Source of the DNA: Tubiluchus corallicola
Lineage: Eukaryota > Priapulida > Priapulimorpha > Priapulimorphida > Tubiluchidae
Reading direction: 5' to 3'
Assembly (NCBI GenBank): GCA_030141605.1
Contig: JAQGDQ010000270.1
Span: 124,001 to 188,000, forward strand
DNA: 64,000 nt
In this document: positions 1-9,546 of the stretch, piece after piece
How the letters are laid out: the number at the start of each line of letters is the position of its first letter
How positions within the stretch are numbered: the first letter of the stretch is position 1
Program-made: the position numbers and the translations under genes
Notes under the pieces: model-generated
Seen by the model: the letters and a program-made list of their open reading frames with translations, nothing else
What the model was told of the DNA's origin: nothing
Database searches by the model: none

Positions 1-538
1 TCCAGTTTATTTTCCTATCTAAGCATTCGCTATGAATGGCTAAGCCGTCTGAAACTTTCGTAAGGGCCTGTAACGTCTTGGCAACATTAGTAACATTGTT
101 AGAACATTTAACATAAATCTTTCTTTCTTATTAATCTGTTTATTCACAAAGACTGCTGCCATAATAAGTCTAGATGATGTAACGCCTCGTGGCTTGCACG
201 CTAAAAACAGTGAGGGGAAACCTTAGTGAGCACAAAACATTAAAATATAAACCATAGATAAGAACACGTCACAGGGCCACTGTTTTTTGTTCCATTGGTC
301 ATGCAGCAAAGTTCTATGCATATGATGCACATCACTTTTGGTCATTTCACGCTGAATACATATAAAAAATATAACAATCTAATAATAACTGGAATAACTT
401 CCCAAAATAATATCATTAATTAGTTAGATTATGACAGTGACTGCCAGAGTGTTTATTAACTATTGTAGTTTGTTTTTGACAATTATTACCCATTGTGGGT
501 AATGAGTTGGAGAAAGAAAGCAGACACTGAAAAATTGT

Positions 539-609
539 GGACTAGTCAGAATTTGAACACGAGACCTGGTATTAGTACTTCTATACTCTGTCAACTGAGC
601 TACTAGTTC
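539..609 (-). repeat. tRNA-like sequence / tRNA-derived SINE fragment
   Basis: On the minus strand this 71-base stretch has the plan of a tRNA. Seven-base ends can pair as an acceptor stem (GAACTAG with CTAGTCC, one mismatch). An A-box-like word TAGCTCAGTTGACAGAG follows, and a B-box-like word GTGTTCAAATTC sits near the 3' end. The anticodon arm is not canonical, so a tRNA-derived SINE head or a decayed tRNA is more likely than a working tRNA gene. Confidence 0.5.
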
Positions 610-831
610 AACGTGACAGAGCAGGTCTGAGATTTCCTCCTTGTAGCACACAATTGCCCAAATATGTGATACATTTCTTAAAACAACAAACAGCTTTCAA
701 AAAATTAAACGGCTTTGTTTAGAAAATTCTGATTTGTAAAACAATTACAATCCTATTGATAGATATCTACTGGACAGTATGACTTGTGTTAATCATCAAA
801 CCATATTAGTACAACATTTTAAGAATTATAA

Positions 832-936
<105 letters not shown>

Positions 937-1606
937 CGACTGACTGCTGTTGCATTGTTTAGAATAATAATACTAACATAATCAGATCTCAGATTTCTAT
1001 GTTAAGCTCATGAAAGAAAGTAATTTTCCCTGTTCCAAAAATTCTGTATTGACATCCACAAGCGAAAGCAAAGCAGCATGGCAACAGCTATTGGGCTTAT
1101 GTTCTGACATGCTCTCTATTCATTGAGCCTTGTACAAATATCAACGGTGCTCGTAGACAAACTGTCTTTATTTATATAGTTAATTGATAGCTGACCTAGC
1201 ATTATAGCAACCATGGCTACTGATATTGAAAGTGAAAATTACCATGTAGTATTTTTCACGATATGCTGCAAGTAATATAAAAGAATAGATACCGTCTAAC
1301 CACTAAAGTTTTGCATGTATATAAAACGATTAAAGTGTTTGAAGTGCTTTGCCATGTACATAGCTGTTATTTCTCATTCTAGGCCACATTTATGTAACCT
1401 GATCTGATTATGTAAAAACCACTTTGTCAGCCTCTTATACACTCATTTTATTTATAGGTTGTTATTTACGTTTACATGCTAATCTGCAATGTAATGTGAC
1501 CTTTGTATCCATAGGACTTAGGTTCAAACCCAGGCTTAACCTGAGATTTTTCTTAGTTTCACTTAAATTCAGTTTCAGTAATTGAGGGCTTGTTGCATCA
1601 ATATTT

Positions 1607-1858
1607 TGCTTTACTTTACTTTACTTTACTTTACTTTACTTTACTTTACTTTACTTTACTTTACTTTACTTTACTTTACTTTACTTTACTTTACTTTACT
1701 TTACTTTACTTTACTTTACTTCATTTCCCTTTACTTTACTTTCTTTACTTTACTTTACTCTACTCTACTCTACTGTACTCTACTCTACTCTACTCTACTC
1801 TACTCTACTCTACTCTACTCTACTTTACTTTACTTCATTTCCCTTTGCTTCATTTCGC
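1607..1858. repeat. (TTTAC)n / (TCTAC)n compound microsatellite
   Basis: A pentanucleotide TTTAC array passes into TCTAC units and back to TTTAC, with interruptions such as TTCATTTCCC. Long open frames across it are artefacts of the repeat period and should not be annotated as proteins. Confidence 0.96.
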
Positions 1859-1859
1859 T

Positions 1860-2010
1860 TTTATTTTATTTTATTTTATTTTATTTTATTTTATTTTATT
1901 TTATTTTATTTTATTTTATTTTATTTTATTTTATTTTATTTTATTTTATTTTATTTTATTTTATTTTATTTTATTTTATTTTATTTTATTTTATTTTATT
2001 TTACTTTACT
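1860..2010. repeat. (TTTTA)n microsatellite
   Basis: About 29 units of TTTTA follow directly on the TTTAC/TCTAC array. The array ends some 30 bases before the splice acceptor of the exon at 2043. Confidence 0.96.
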
Positions 2011-2042
2011 TGTGTTAATTGTTTTACATGGATCTGTTATAG

Positions 2043-2117
2043 GAATACAAAATTCAGAAAATATTACTGTATTATGATGAAGCAAATCAATGGCCATCAG
2101 CCTACAAACCTGATAAG
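2043..2117 (+). CDS. Exon A of a TMEM145/GPR180-family gene (animal)
   Basis: A 75-base open exon lies between an acceptor (ttatag) and a donor (gtaaga). It encodes 25 residues, including ILLYYDEANQWPSAYK. This resembles the segment of animal TMEM145 around ILLYFDDPxQWPAVYK, recalled from family knowledge. It starts and ends in phase 0. In TMEM145 and GPR180 (intimal thickness related receptor family) this belongs to the extracellular GOLD-like domain ahead of seven membrane helices. Upstream exons are not identified and may lie outside the window. The splice structure is predicted by eye from borders and protein similarity. Confidence 0.72.
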
Positions 2118-2566
2118 GTAAGAATGCGTTTTCTAAAGTCTTTTCAAATGAATTTGTAAATTTGTTTTAATGGCTGTAATATTATTATTTAACTATTACT
2201 AACTTTGCCGAAACCCGACCACGTTGCTGCAACAATTTTTGATTCCGTCATCCAGTCAAAAAAGATATAACGTAATATTTTGAACCACTAAATTCTTTTG
2301 GATATGAAAGGCATGTGCAAAACATTGCGTCACAAAGTGTTTTTCAGCGCCAAATTCATCTCCATTTTTTACAGGAATACGTATTTAATATATTGTTATG
2401 CTTTAATGCATGAGCTTGCATTGTAACACAATGTATATCACGAGTTATTCTATTCTAAAATTTAGCAAAAAAAAAACAATATTCTGATTTCCACAGTTTG
2501 TCTCTGACGTATCCCTACTACTGCATTATAGATACAATTAAGATGAAAGTGAGTTTGTGTTTACAG

Positions 2567-2666
2567 GCGTGTGAAATGAAAGAATCGTTATTGAAACAAG
2601 AAAATGGACAGTTCATCAATCTGACATCAAGTTATTCTTACGCTGGTTGTAGCGAGCTAGCCGAAG
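2567..2666 (+). CDS. Exon B of the TMEM145/GPR180-family gene
   Basis: A 100-base exon follows the acceptor tttacag and ends at donor gtaaac. It continues exon A in frame and ends one base into a codon. It encodes a run including NLTSSYSYAGC, which matches the family's NLTxxYxxxGC region and carries one of the conserved extracellular cysteines. The intron between exons A and B is 449 bases. The following intron, about 3.1 kb, contains the piggyBac-type element and a TTAC array. Confidence 0.72.
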
Positions 2667-2681
2667 GTAAACATTGACGTA

Positions 2682-3244
2682 TTAACCCTTTCACTACAGA
2701 AGCCAGTATACTGCCACCTGAGCTCAGCACTAAGTACAGTCACTCGGGTAAAGTTTTATTTCACTGCTGTGGCCATGCAGAAACATTGTAGAAAAGTTTA
2801 ACAGCCGTGGGATTGGGGTTGCTTCACAGTAATGCTGTAAACTATCCACTCAACATCTGAAGCCAGGTACATTCCACAATACTGTACTGTATGGTACGTT
2901 CTCATGTAAAATCACATCTTGATGGTTGGTGAAACGTATGTTTAGTCGTTTGTTCTGTATTTCTTATGAAATTATTACATACTATGCATTGGCATTATGA
3001 ACTTTGTGAAAACTGGTTTCTATTTATAAATACGTGCTTATTTATGTGAGAGTGCACATGCGTGCGTGCTTCGTGACTGCATGCATGTGTGCGCATATAT
3101 GTGTGTGCACGTGTACAAATGAAAGCAATATTCATTATTAGTGTTTAATAAAAAATGGCTGTTTTAGTAATGTGCCACAGATAGTCAAATGTGCAAAAGC
3201 CAATGCAGTCCAGTTAAAAAGTAACTACGTAGTGAAAGGGTTAA
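2682..3244. mobile_element. Non-autonomous piggyBac-type transposon (MITE)
   Basis: Two perfect inverted ends, CCCTTTCACTAC at 2686-2697 and GTAGTGAAAGGG at 3229-3240, bound 555 bases with no transposase frame. Both ends are flanked by TTAA (2682-2685 and 3241-3244), the target site duplication diagnostic of piggyBac-class elements. The inside includes a GT-rich stretch around 3050-3115. It lies in the intron after exon B and supports a eukaryotic origin for this half of the window. Confidence 0.82.
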
Positions 3245-3611
3245 TATTATTTTACAAATATCTTGCTTGTAATGATATACATCATTTGTGCTATTTATAT
3301 TATATCATACATTTATATAATTATTGTACAAAATATTATACGGTATGATGAGCTTGCCAATAATAAGTACTATTTGAAAGTATAAGATTACCTTAATAAT
3401 ATTGTGGCTGTAGTGAGCTTATTGAAGGCAAGCTTTGTAGTGTCTGTTCATTAATTTTCTGAAGATACTCGCTCTTTATCAGCCTAACATCAGACTACCA
3501 ATGTTTTGAATATTTTGTTAAAGGGAAAGAACATGACACAGGCTGATAACCAAACACATACAGTATCATTCGAAAGAAAAATTAAAAATAATGGTTTTGC
3601 TTGCTTATGTA

Positions 3612-3631
3612 TTTACTTCCTTACTTACTTC

Positions 3632-3668
<37 letters not shown>

Positions 3669-3669
3669 C

Positions 3670-3758
<89 letters not shown>

Positions 3759-3958
3759 GCTTTCTTTGCTTTCTTGCTTGCTTGTTATGCATTACTTACT
3801 TACTTACTTGCTTGTTACGTATTTACTTACTTTGCTTACTTGCTTCCTTGCTTGCTTGTTACGCATTACTTACTTACTTTGCTTACTTGCTTCCTTGCTT
3901 GCTTGTTACGCATTTCTTACTTACTTACTTACTGACTTGCTTACTTACTATCTTACTT
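3612..3958. repeat. (TTAC)n array grading into TTGC/TTAC variants
   Basis: About 36 TTAC units pass into a degenerate tail in which blocks with cttgcttgttacgcatt recur as a higher-order unit near 3783, 3857 and 3902. It lies within the long intron. Leucine/threonine/tyrosine-rich frames across it are repeat artefacts. Confidence 0.95.
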
Positions 3959-4537
3959 ATTTTTAAGTTTTTAAGCACATTTATAGCTTTAACATTTGAT
4001 AAAGGAGTGATGTTTTTCATGATCTGTTTCTTAATTATTGTAATCTCGTTTGTAATTAAACCGATGCATTAATTTACACAGATCTTATTTTTTGTTGTGT
4101 TGGTAGCTGTGCAAGCATGTGCCAAGCCATTTTTATCAATATTCTATGGAGAGCAACTGGCCGCCAAATGCGTTATATTTATTATTAATAAATCAATTAA
4201 CATGATGTGTTTATCTTTGTCGTACTATGCTAAATTATGCATCAAATATATATCATGCTAGTGACAAATCAGTAAATATCACGAATTCGCCGAATAACCC
4301 AGAAACCGTTTTATTGACAGAATACTAAACTAATGGAAATATATTTTTAAAAAAATTATTACTAGGTATGAAATTCGCAAAGTATCTACGTACTTGGTTA
4401 TAAACTTTGTACGTTGTCACTGTAACCAGACCTGCCAACCATTTGACATAAAAATGAGTGTGAAACGTGGAAAGCCCGGAGGTCATTTAGCGGGTCCAAC
4501 GGAGCAAATTATGCCCATGCCCAAAAGGTTTTGCTTT

Positions 4538-4579
4538 CTGGGAATCAATATCAAATTACTGGGAATCAATATCAAATTA
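4538..4579. repeat. 21-base tandem duplication
   Basis: The 21-base unit starting ctgggaatcaat occurs twice in direct succession without mismatch. It lies within the long intron of the animal gene. No function is apparent. Confidence 0.9.
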
Positions 4580-5772
4580 CCAAAAAATTACGACAGCAAA
4601 AAATTAAACTGATTTTTGGGTACTACTGAGCTTTCTTATGCTGTTATTGCAGTTCATTGTGCTTTATATATAATAAATGTTCTCTCATGAAAGAAGCTCA
4701 ATAACATCCTAAAGTGCTTAATTTTCAATACATGTAATAGCCTTTATTGTGAGACTCATGAACACTACTGTATTATTGAGAATAGTACTACTAATTGTGT
4801 TGTGGTTGGTACTGACGGCAAAAGAAGCCAGGTAATTTGCAAACTTGCAAGTCTTGTTAAAACTGAAATCTGATGCGTGTGCACATGTAAAAAGTGCATG
4901 CGACACATGCCTAAAGCATGAGAGTTCACAGGTTTGAAACCCTTAATATCTTGCCGATATTGTCGGCAGGAATAAACCAGTCTTCTTTTTCTGCAGACAA
5001 GTTTTGCTCTATTCAGTTCTAGTCAGTTCAGTTTTATTCACTTTTATTGTGTTAGTCTCTTAGCAGAGTTTTTACCAGTGTACAAACTGCACAGAGATAT
5101 TAGATTTTGGGATTATTTTTAATGCTAATGTACAGATTTAACATTAGCTTTGCTCAAAACTTTGCTACTTTTAATTTTTACTACAGTAATGAATAGTACT
5201 TAAGAGTTATTCATTAGGTTTATGAATTAGTTAAAACAGATCATTTTGATTTAAACACGTGACTTACGAAAAGTAATACAAAAAATTTGTTTATACTATG
5301 AGTTTTGTCTTTGTTCAGGAACATTTGTGCACCTTTACCTTTTTAAAACCAATTTTTATTTGATACGCAAAATAATATTCTGCGTAATTTAGTGTAACAA
5401 TTGAACTTTTTGTCTACAATTTGATACAGTGTGTCTAGGAAATACCTGTTTCTAATCAGAGCCTTATAACCTGTATATTTCTTAAGCCTGTTTTCCTACC
5501 ATAAAAAGATAAACGGATCAATTATGCTTTCTTGCTTTTTATCTCCATACTTTCTGCCTATATTTATTGATTTGCTAACTTGATGAAACACTTGAAAGGC
5601 ATGTAGTAAACTGGCTAAAACATCAGTTAGTGTATTATGTGTTAAAATCCTTATAGTTTGTAATAGGCCCAGTAATAAAAGCTATAAAATAATCTTGTAT
5701 TTTGTCCAGCAAGATATGTAACTGATATTGAAATTTTACTCATTCTGGTAAAGACGGGATATTTACTTTCAG

Positions 5773-5870
5773 ATGGTAAACTGTGGATAAAATGTTCCGG
5801 TGGTCGCAGCTTTCGGTCCGCACGGGAACGGTGGTGGTTTATTGCCGTGTCAAATTGCAATTCAACGAAA
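5773..5870 (+). CDS. Exon C of the TMEM145/GPR180-family gene
   Basis: A 98-base exon between acceptor tttcag and donor gtgagt restores frame from exon B (G plus AT gives Asp) and ends in phase 0. It encodes GKLWIKCSGGRSFRSARERW and then WFIAVSNCNSTK. The word RSFRSxRERWW is the most recognisable signature of the TMEM145 group. This exon is the strongest single argument that the first 6 kb are animal DNA. Confidence 0.82.
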
Positions 5871-6024
5871 GTGAGTTTTCTGTATTTGTTTAATTGCTTA
5901 TCGTAAACTGCTTATGTTAATAATCTTAGTATGTAGAACCAAAAACTGATAAGTGTATAATTTATCTGTAATAGCTGTTTCAATGATAGCGTATTACACA
6001 GATATAAGTGTTTATTTATTCTAG

Positions 6025-6109
6025 GGTCTATATTTAGACTACAAAATTCTGATGACAAATGGTCACCGATCTAACAGGTGGACGTACCATTTCTCAGCCG
6101 ATGAGTTTA
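6025..6109 (+). CDS. Exon D of the TMEM145/GPR180-family gene
   Basis: An 85-base exon follows acceptor ttctag and ends at donor gtaagt, one base into a codon. It encodes GLYLDYKILMTNGHRS followed by a WTYHFSADEF motif, as in TMEM145 just before the first membrane helix. The next exon, which should open the seven-helix region, is absent: the sequence changes to bacterial DNA within about 190 bases. The animal gene is therefore cut off at the junction. Confidence 0.8.
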
Positions 6110-6297
6110 GTAAGTAAAAATTTGTGATAGATGTTCATGAATCCAACCCTGTCTTAGAACTGTTTGCTAGACTTTATTACCTTTTTCAATCAAACAATTG
6201 TCATGTATATTTTCATGTGTACATGTATTAATATTTTATTTTACCTTAGTAAGATTTTGCTATTTTAGCCTTTTGCAAAAACAAATATAATGTTTCC
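6110..6297. other. Junction between animal intron and bacterial chromosome
   Basis: After the donor at 6110 the sequence looks like AT-rich intron. By 6298 it is an intact bacterial reading frame. The last 30-60 bases before 6298 (ttttgcaaaaacaaatataatg) already have the look of a Bacteroidota upstream region. The exact join cannot be placed by eye, and I see no linker or obvious duplication at it. Confidence 0.75.
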
Positions 6298-7659
6298 GTG
6301 AGAATACACTTTATTGCTATTGGAGGAGCTGCCATGCACAATCTGGCAATAGCTCTTCATAAAAAGGGCTATGCGGTAACCGGCTCTGATGATGAGATAC
6401 AGGAACCGTCAAGGAGTCGACTCAAGAAGTATGGACTTCTTCCCGAAAATAACGGCTGGGATCCGGATAGGATAGATGGCGGTCTTGATGCGGTGATACT
6501 TGGGATGCATGCCAGAGAGGATAATCCCGAATTGCAAAAGGCGCAAAGCGTAGGTGTAAAAATATATTCATATCCCGAGTTTCTTTACCACAAAACTAAG
6601 GACAAAGCCCGTATTGTTATAGGTGGAAGTCATGGAAAAACAACGATCACATCGATGGTTATGCATGTGCTGGCCCATCTTGAGCTTGAGTTTGATTATA
6701 TGGTTGGAGCCCGGATAGAGGGGTTTGATGTGATGGTAAGGTTAAGTGACTCGGCACAGATAGCAATTTTTGAGGGAGATGAATACCTCTCTTCGCCTAT
6801 CGACAAGAGGCCTAAGTTTCATTGGTATAAGCCTCAGATTGCTCTGTTAACTGGAATTGCCTGGGATCATGTTAATGTTTTCCCCACATTTGAAAACTAT
6901 ATTTCTCAGTTCCGGCAATTTGTGGGTATGATGCCGGACAATGCTATTTTAGTCTATTATGGCGATGATAGCAGATTGATTGAGATTGCAGGAGAGAATA
7001 TGGGCAGGTTAAAAACTGTAAGGTACTTTGAGCATCCTGCCGTTATTAAGGATAATAAGACATATTTAGACAACAGTGGGGAGTTGGTTGGCATAGAGGT
7101 GTTTGGAGGGCATAATCTGCAAAATATTGGAGGAGCAAAGCTTATATGTAATGAACTTGGCATAGGCGATAGCGATTTTTATAATGCCATTAAAGATTTT
7201 AGAGGTGCCGCTTGCAGGCTTGAGGTATTGTCTAAGACAAAAGATAGTATAGTGTTTCGCGATTTTGCTCACTCCCCGTCAAAGCTTGAGGCGACTGTTG
7301 AGGCTGTAAAAAGCCAGTACCCAGAGCGTAAGCTTGTGGCATGTATGGAGCTACACACTTTTAGTAGTCTTAAAGTGGAGTTCCTTCCTCAGTATAGCGG
7401 TTCTATGCGGCTTGCTGACCGGGCAATTGTGTATTATAATCCGGAAACGATAAGCCACAAGCGTCTTGAGCAGATATCTTCGGAACAGGTTAAAGCTGCA
7501 TTTGCCAAAAAGAATATTGAAGTATTTACCGATTCAGGATTGCTTTTTGATGTGCTATCTAAGGTGGATTGGAGCGGGCAAAACCTGCTTTTTATGAGTT
7601 CTGGTAGTTTTTCAGGAAAAGATATTGGCAAGTTTGCATGTAAGCTACACGCAGGCTAA
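6298..7659 (+). CDS. mpl: UDP-N-acetylmuramate:tripeptide ligase Mpl
   Basis: This cytoplasmic Mur-family ligase joins recycled L-Ala-gamma-D-Glu-meso-diaminopimelate to UDP-MurNAc, returning murein peptides to cell-wall synthesis. The 453-residue frame has the N-terminal Rossmann start HFIAIGGAAMHNLA, the ATP loop GGSHGKTT at residues 109-116, the central GDEYLSS and WDHVNVFPT motifs and a C-terminal DFAHSPSKLEAT segment. Length is normal for the family. The start is GTG at 6298, because the family begins MRIHFIAIGG at exactly this point. It is the first bacterial gene after the animal/bacterial join. The next open gene on this strand is a decayed methyltransferase. Confidence 0.92.
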   Translation: MRIHFIAIGGAAMHNLAIALHKKGYAVTGSDDEIQEPSRSRLKKYGLLPENNGWDPDRIDGGLDAVILGMHAREDNPELQKAQSVGVKIYSYPEFLYHKTKDKARIVIGGSHGKTTITSMVMHVLAHLELEFDYMVGARIEGFDVMVRLSDSAQIAIFEGDEYLSSPIDKRPKFHWYKPQIALLTGIAWDHVNVFPTFENYISQFRQFVGMMPDNAILVYYGDDSRLIEIAGENMGRLKTVRYFEHPAVIKDNKTYLDNSGELVGIEVFGGHNLQNIGGAKLICNELGIGDSDFYNAIKDFRGAACRLEVLSKTKDSIVFRDFAHSPSKLEATVEAVKSQYPERKLVACMELHTFSSLKVEFLPQYSGSMRLADRAIVYYNPETISHKRLEQISSEQVKAAFAKKNIEVFTDSGLLFDVLSKVDWSGQNLLFMSSGSFSGKDIGKFACKLHAG

Positions 7660-7660
7660 A

Positions 7661-8510
7661 ATGTCCAGGCTGGTTAAATACCTTTTTTATAGATATATCT
7701 AAGTTATTAAGTTTGATGCTGGAATAGAAAAGTTATTCTCTAAAAGCTGGTTTTTTGAGCAAAGTTTGTATGCTGGAGATTTTTATCACCCATATTGGAC
7801 TAACATTGACTTCTATAGTGACTGGTATTCACATAACAATAAAACATCACTTTCAGGCATACATCATGACTTAATGTCATTAAAGGAGTTACCCATTGAT
7901 AATAATATTGCGGAGATTATTTATTCATCCCATACAGTTGAGCATATTACGGATGAAGCTGCTCAAAAAATGTTTGATGAAGCTTATAGAATTTTAAAAA
8001 AGGGAGGGATTTTGAGAGCTACTACTCCAAACATTGACTTAGGCTATAACGCATTAAAAAATAATGATAAGGGTTTATTTCCCCAGGATTGATCACTACA
8101 GTAAGAAGAAAGCGATGAAAGAGATTAATATTATCAAGCCAATGAAAGATACTTCTATAGAACAAATTTTTCTATATCATTTTGCAGGGAGTGTATCTGA
8201 ATTACATGGAGATGGTGCGGAGGTAAGAGTATCTGACGAGGAATTAAAAAAAGTTTTTTCAGAAAAATCATATGAAGAAGCTCTGAATTACTGCTTATCT
8301 AAGTGTGACTTGGAGGTTCAGGCCAGATATGCGGGAAATCATATAAACTGGTGGAATCCAGATAAGATGACAAGGATGTTCAAAGAAGCTGTATTTACAA
8401 ACATATTCCGGTCAGGTTATGGTCAAAGCCTCTCGCCTGTAATGAGAGATGTTACACTCTTTGACAATACACATCCAAGAATATCCTTATATATGGAGGC
8501 AATTAAATAA
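7661..8510 (+). pseudogene. Broken SAM-dependent methyltransferase (type 11-like)
   Basis: An ATG at 7661 opens a frame (MSRLVKYLFYRYI) that meets TAA at 7700. The same frame resumes and reads through YAGDFYHPYWTNIDF and SSHTVEHI to RILKKGGILRATTPNIDL, the class I methyltransferase pattern, until a stop near 8092. The remainder (HYSKKKAMKEINII to the stop at 8510) continues in another frame, so there is a frameshift near 8070-8090. One nonsense codon plus one frameshift makes it a pseudogene. Restart at TTG 7766 is possible but would not repair the shift. A second copy of its 3' tail lies at 9179-9246. Confidence 0.75.
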
Positions 8511-8689
8511 AACTACCGTAGCCACATTTTGTATGGGTGATGGGGGGTAAAGCACTAGATTTAAATAGGTAAGACGCGCTCGGGCTGTATTGTGATTTGA
8601 TAGGAAGGTACTACGCGATTTGCCACTACTCATACAAACTTACCGGCATTATCTTTTTTAGTGTGAAGCTTTGCCACTCTCTGGTTTCA
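8511..8689. other. Intergenic, nothing recognised
   Basis: No open frame, hairpin or promoter that I can support. It separates the broken methyltransferase from the first copy of the duplicated ferredoxin segment. Confidence 0.5.
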
Positions 8690-8890
8690 TGTTTTTGGCA
8701 GCCTTGTATTTTCAAAGTGTAGCTTACAGCCAGGCGTGTCATTTTATACGATATACGTTGTGTGTGCTCTCTTTTTGAGTAGTCTGCATGGTAGTACATT
8801 TTGATGTTTTTACAGTGCTCGTTCAGTTTTCTTTGATATGAACTGAGGTTTTTCTCCTTACAAAAGGCTTTACTTTTTCATTTATCAAAG

Positions 8891-8920
8891 TTTGTTTTTT
8901 GAGCAGGATTTGTATATTTG
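8891..8920 (+). promoter_or_regulatory. Bacteroidota promoter for ferredoxin copy 1
   Basis: TTTG at 8891-8894 and TATATTTG at 8913-8920 are 18 bases apart, matching the TTTG/TAnnTTTG consensus of the primary Bacteroidota sigma factor. The same pair is conserved in the second copy. Confidence 0.7.
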
Positions 8921-8964
8921 TTTTATAACTGTTATTAAGATCTGAGAAACAAAAAACTAACTTT

Positions 8965-9132
8965 ATGGCTTACAAGATTATAGAAGATTGCACTGCTTGT
9001 GGAACATGTATTGATGAGTGCCCCGTAGAAGCGATAAGCGAGGGTGATGTATATGTGATTGATCCTGAGGTGTGTGTTGATTCTGCTTCCTGTGTTGATG
9101 TCTGCCCTGTAGAGGCAATTGTGTCTGCGTAG
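8965..9132 (+). CDS. 2[4Fe-4S]-type ferredoxin, copy 1, one ligand lost
   Basis: This 55-residue electron carrier starts MAYKIIEDCTACGTC. The first cluster motif is complete (Cys9, Cys12, Cys15, Cys19 before Pro20). The second motif has Cys37, Cys43 and Cys47, but residue 40, normally Cys, is Ser. The second cluster could be a [3Fe-4S], bind weakly or be lost. The gene lies inside a duplicated segment with its own promoter. The partner copy at 11490 keeps all eight cysteines. It may be a diverging paralogue or an early pseudogene. Confidence 0.85.
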   Translation: MAYKIIEDCTACGTCIDECPVEAISEGDVYVIDPEVCVDSASCVDVCPVEAIVSA

Positions 9133-9178
9133 CTCATGGTAATATAACACACTGAAGCTGGATTTATAAGTGTATTCT

Positions 9179-9246
9179 GGTCAAAGTTTCTCGCCTGTAA
9201 TGGGAGATGTTATACTCTTTGACAACACATATCCAAGAGTATCCTT
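9179..9246 (+). repeat. Second copy of the methyltransferase 3' tail
   Basis: These 68 bases match 8421-8488, inside the end of the broken methyltransferase, with about seven differences, all of them transitions by my count. It is a non-coding fragment left by local duplication. Confidence 0.85.
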
Positions 9247-9254
9247 CTGGGTGT

Positions 9255-9377
9255 GTATCACAAGCATGCGAAATAATGGGTTATTCCAGCGGTAGTTTCT
9301 ATCGCTTTAAGGAACTTTATGGACGAGGTGGTGAAAGCTACACTTCGATACAGTCGAGATTGCTAAGGGTAAGCTAA
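9255..9377 (+). pseudogene. IS481-type transposase N-terminal remnant
   Basis: A 40-codon frame without a start reads VSQACEIMGYSSGSFYRFKE and continues LYGRGGESY. This resembles the N-terminal helix-turn-helix of IS481-family transposases (ACxxMGYSRxxFYRFKELY), recalled from the family. It ends at TAA 9375-9377, and no catalytic domain follows. It starts within a few bases of the end of the duplicated methyltransferase tail, so it may mark the element that moved this DNA. Confidence 0.55.
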
Positions 9378-9546
9378 TCGAATACAGAGGAGATTTTTTT
9401 CTTTGAGACCACATCCCAAAATCATGAAGGTGGGTTTAGGTGAAAAATTGCGTGAAGGCAATATTGTAGAGAAATTTAGTAATCCGGAAAATGGAGTGCT
9501 CTAACTAACAGTTCAATTTGTCAGGTCAGGTCCTGTCTAGCACACA
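9378..9546. other. Intergenic, nothing firm
   Basis: A 26-codon frame beginning MKVGLGEKLREGN lies near 9424-9503, but I do not recognise it. Otherwise nothing is supported before the end of the hsdR relic. Confidence 0.4.

Larger units (their letters stand above)
8690..9132 (+). repeat. Direct repeat copy 1 (ferredoxin segment)
   Basis: From tgtttttggcagccttg at 8690 to the ferredoxin stop at 9132, this segment matches 11222-11657 with scattered substitutions and small indels. By eye identity is above 80 percent. The repeat covers about 200 bases upstream, the promoter and the whole ferredoxin gene, and stops at the stop codon. The two copies bracket the methyltransferase-tail copy, the IS481 remnant and the hsdR relic. 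Confidence 0.85.

Noticed and set aside
1521-1531. B-box-like word GGTTCAAACCC (and a similar one at 4931-4942) as SINE copies
   Set aside because: No A-box at the right distance was found, so they are too weak to annotate as repeats by themselves.
1582-2121. Long open frames rich in Leu, Tyr, Phe and Thr across the microsatellites (also 3506-4072)
   Set aside because: They are produced by the 4- and 5-base repeat periods in several frames at once and lack any domain; not proteins.
4394-4612. 72-codon open frame
   Set aside because: It lies inside the long intron, contains a 21-base tandem duplication and has no recognisable domain.
8533-8560. GGGGGTAAAGCACT resembles part of 23S rRNA
   Set aside because: Similarity is limited to about 14 bases and the flanks do not match; taken as chance.
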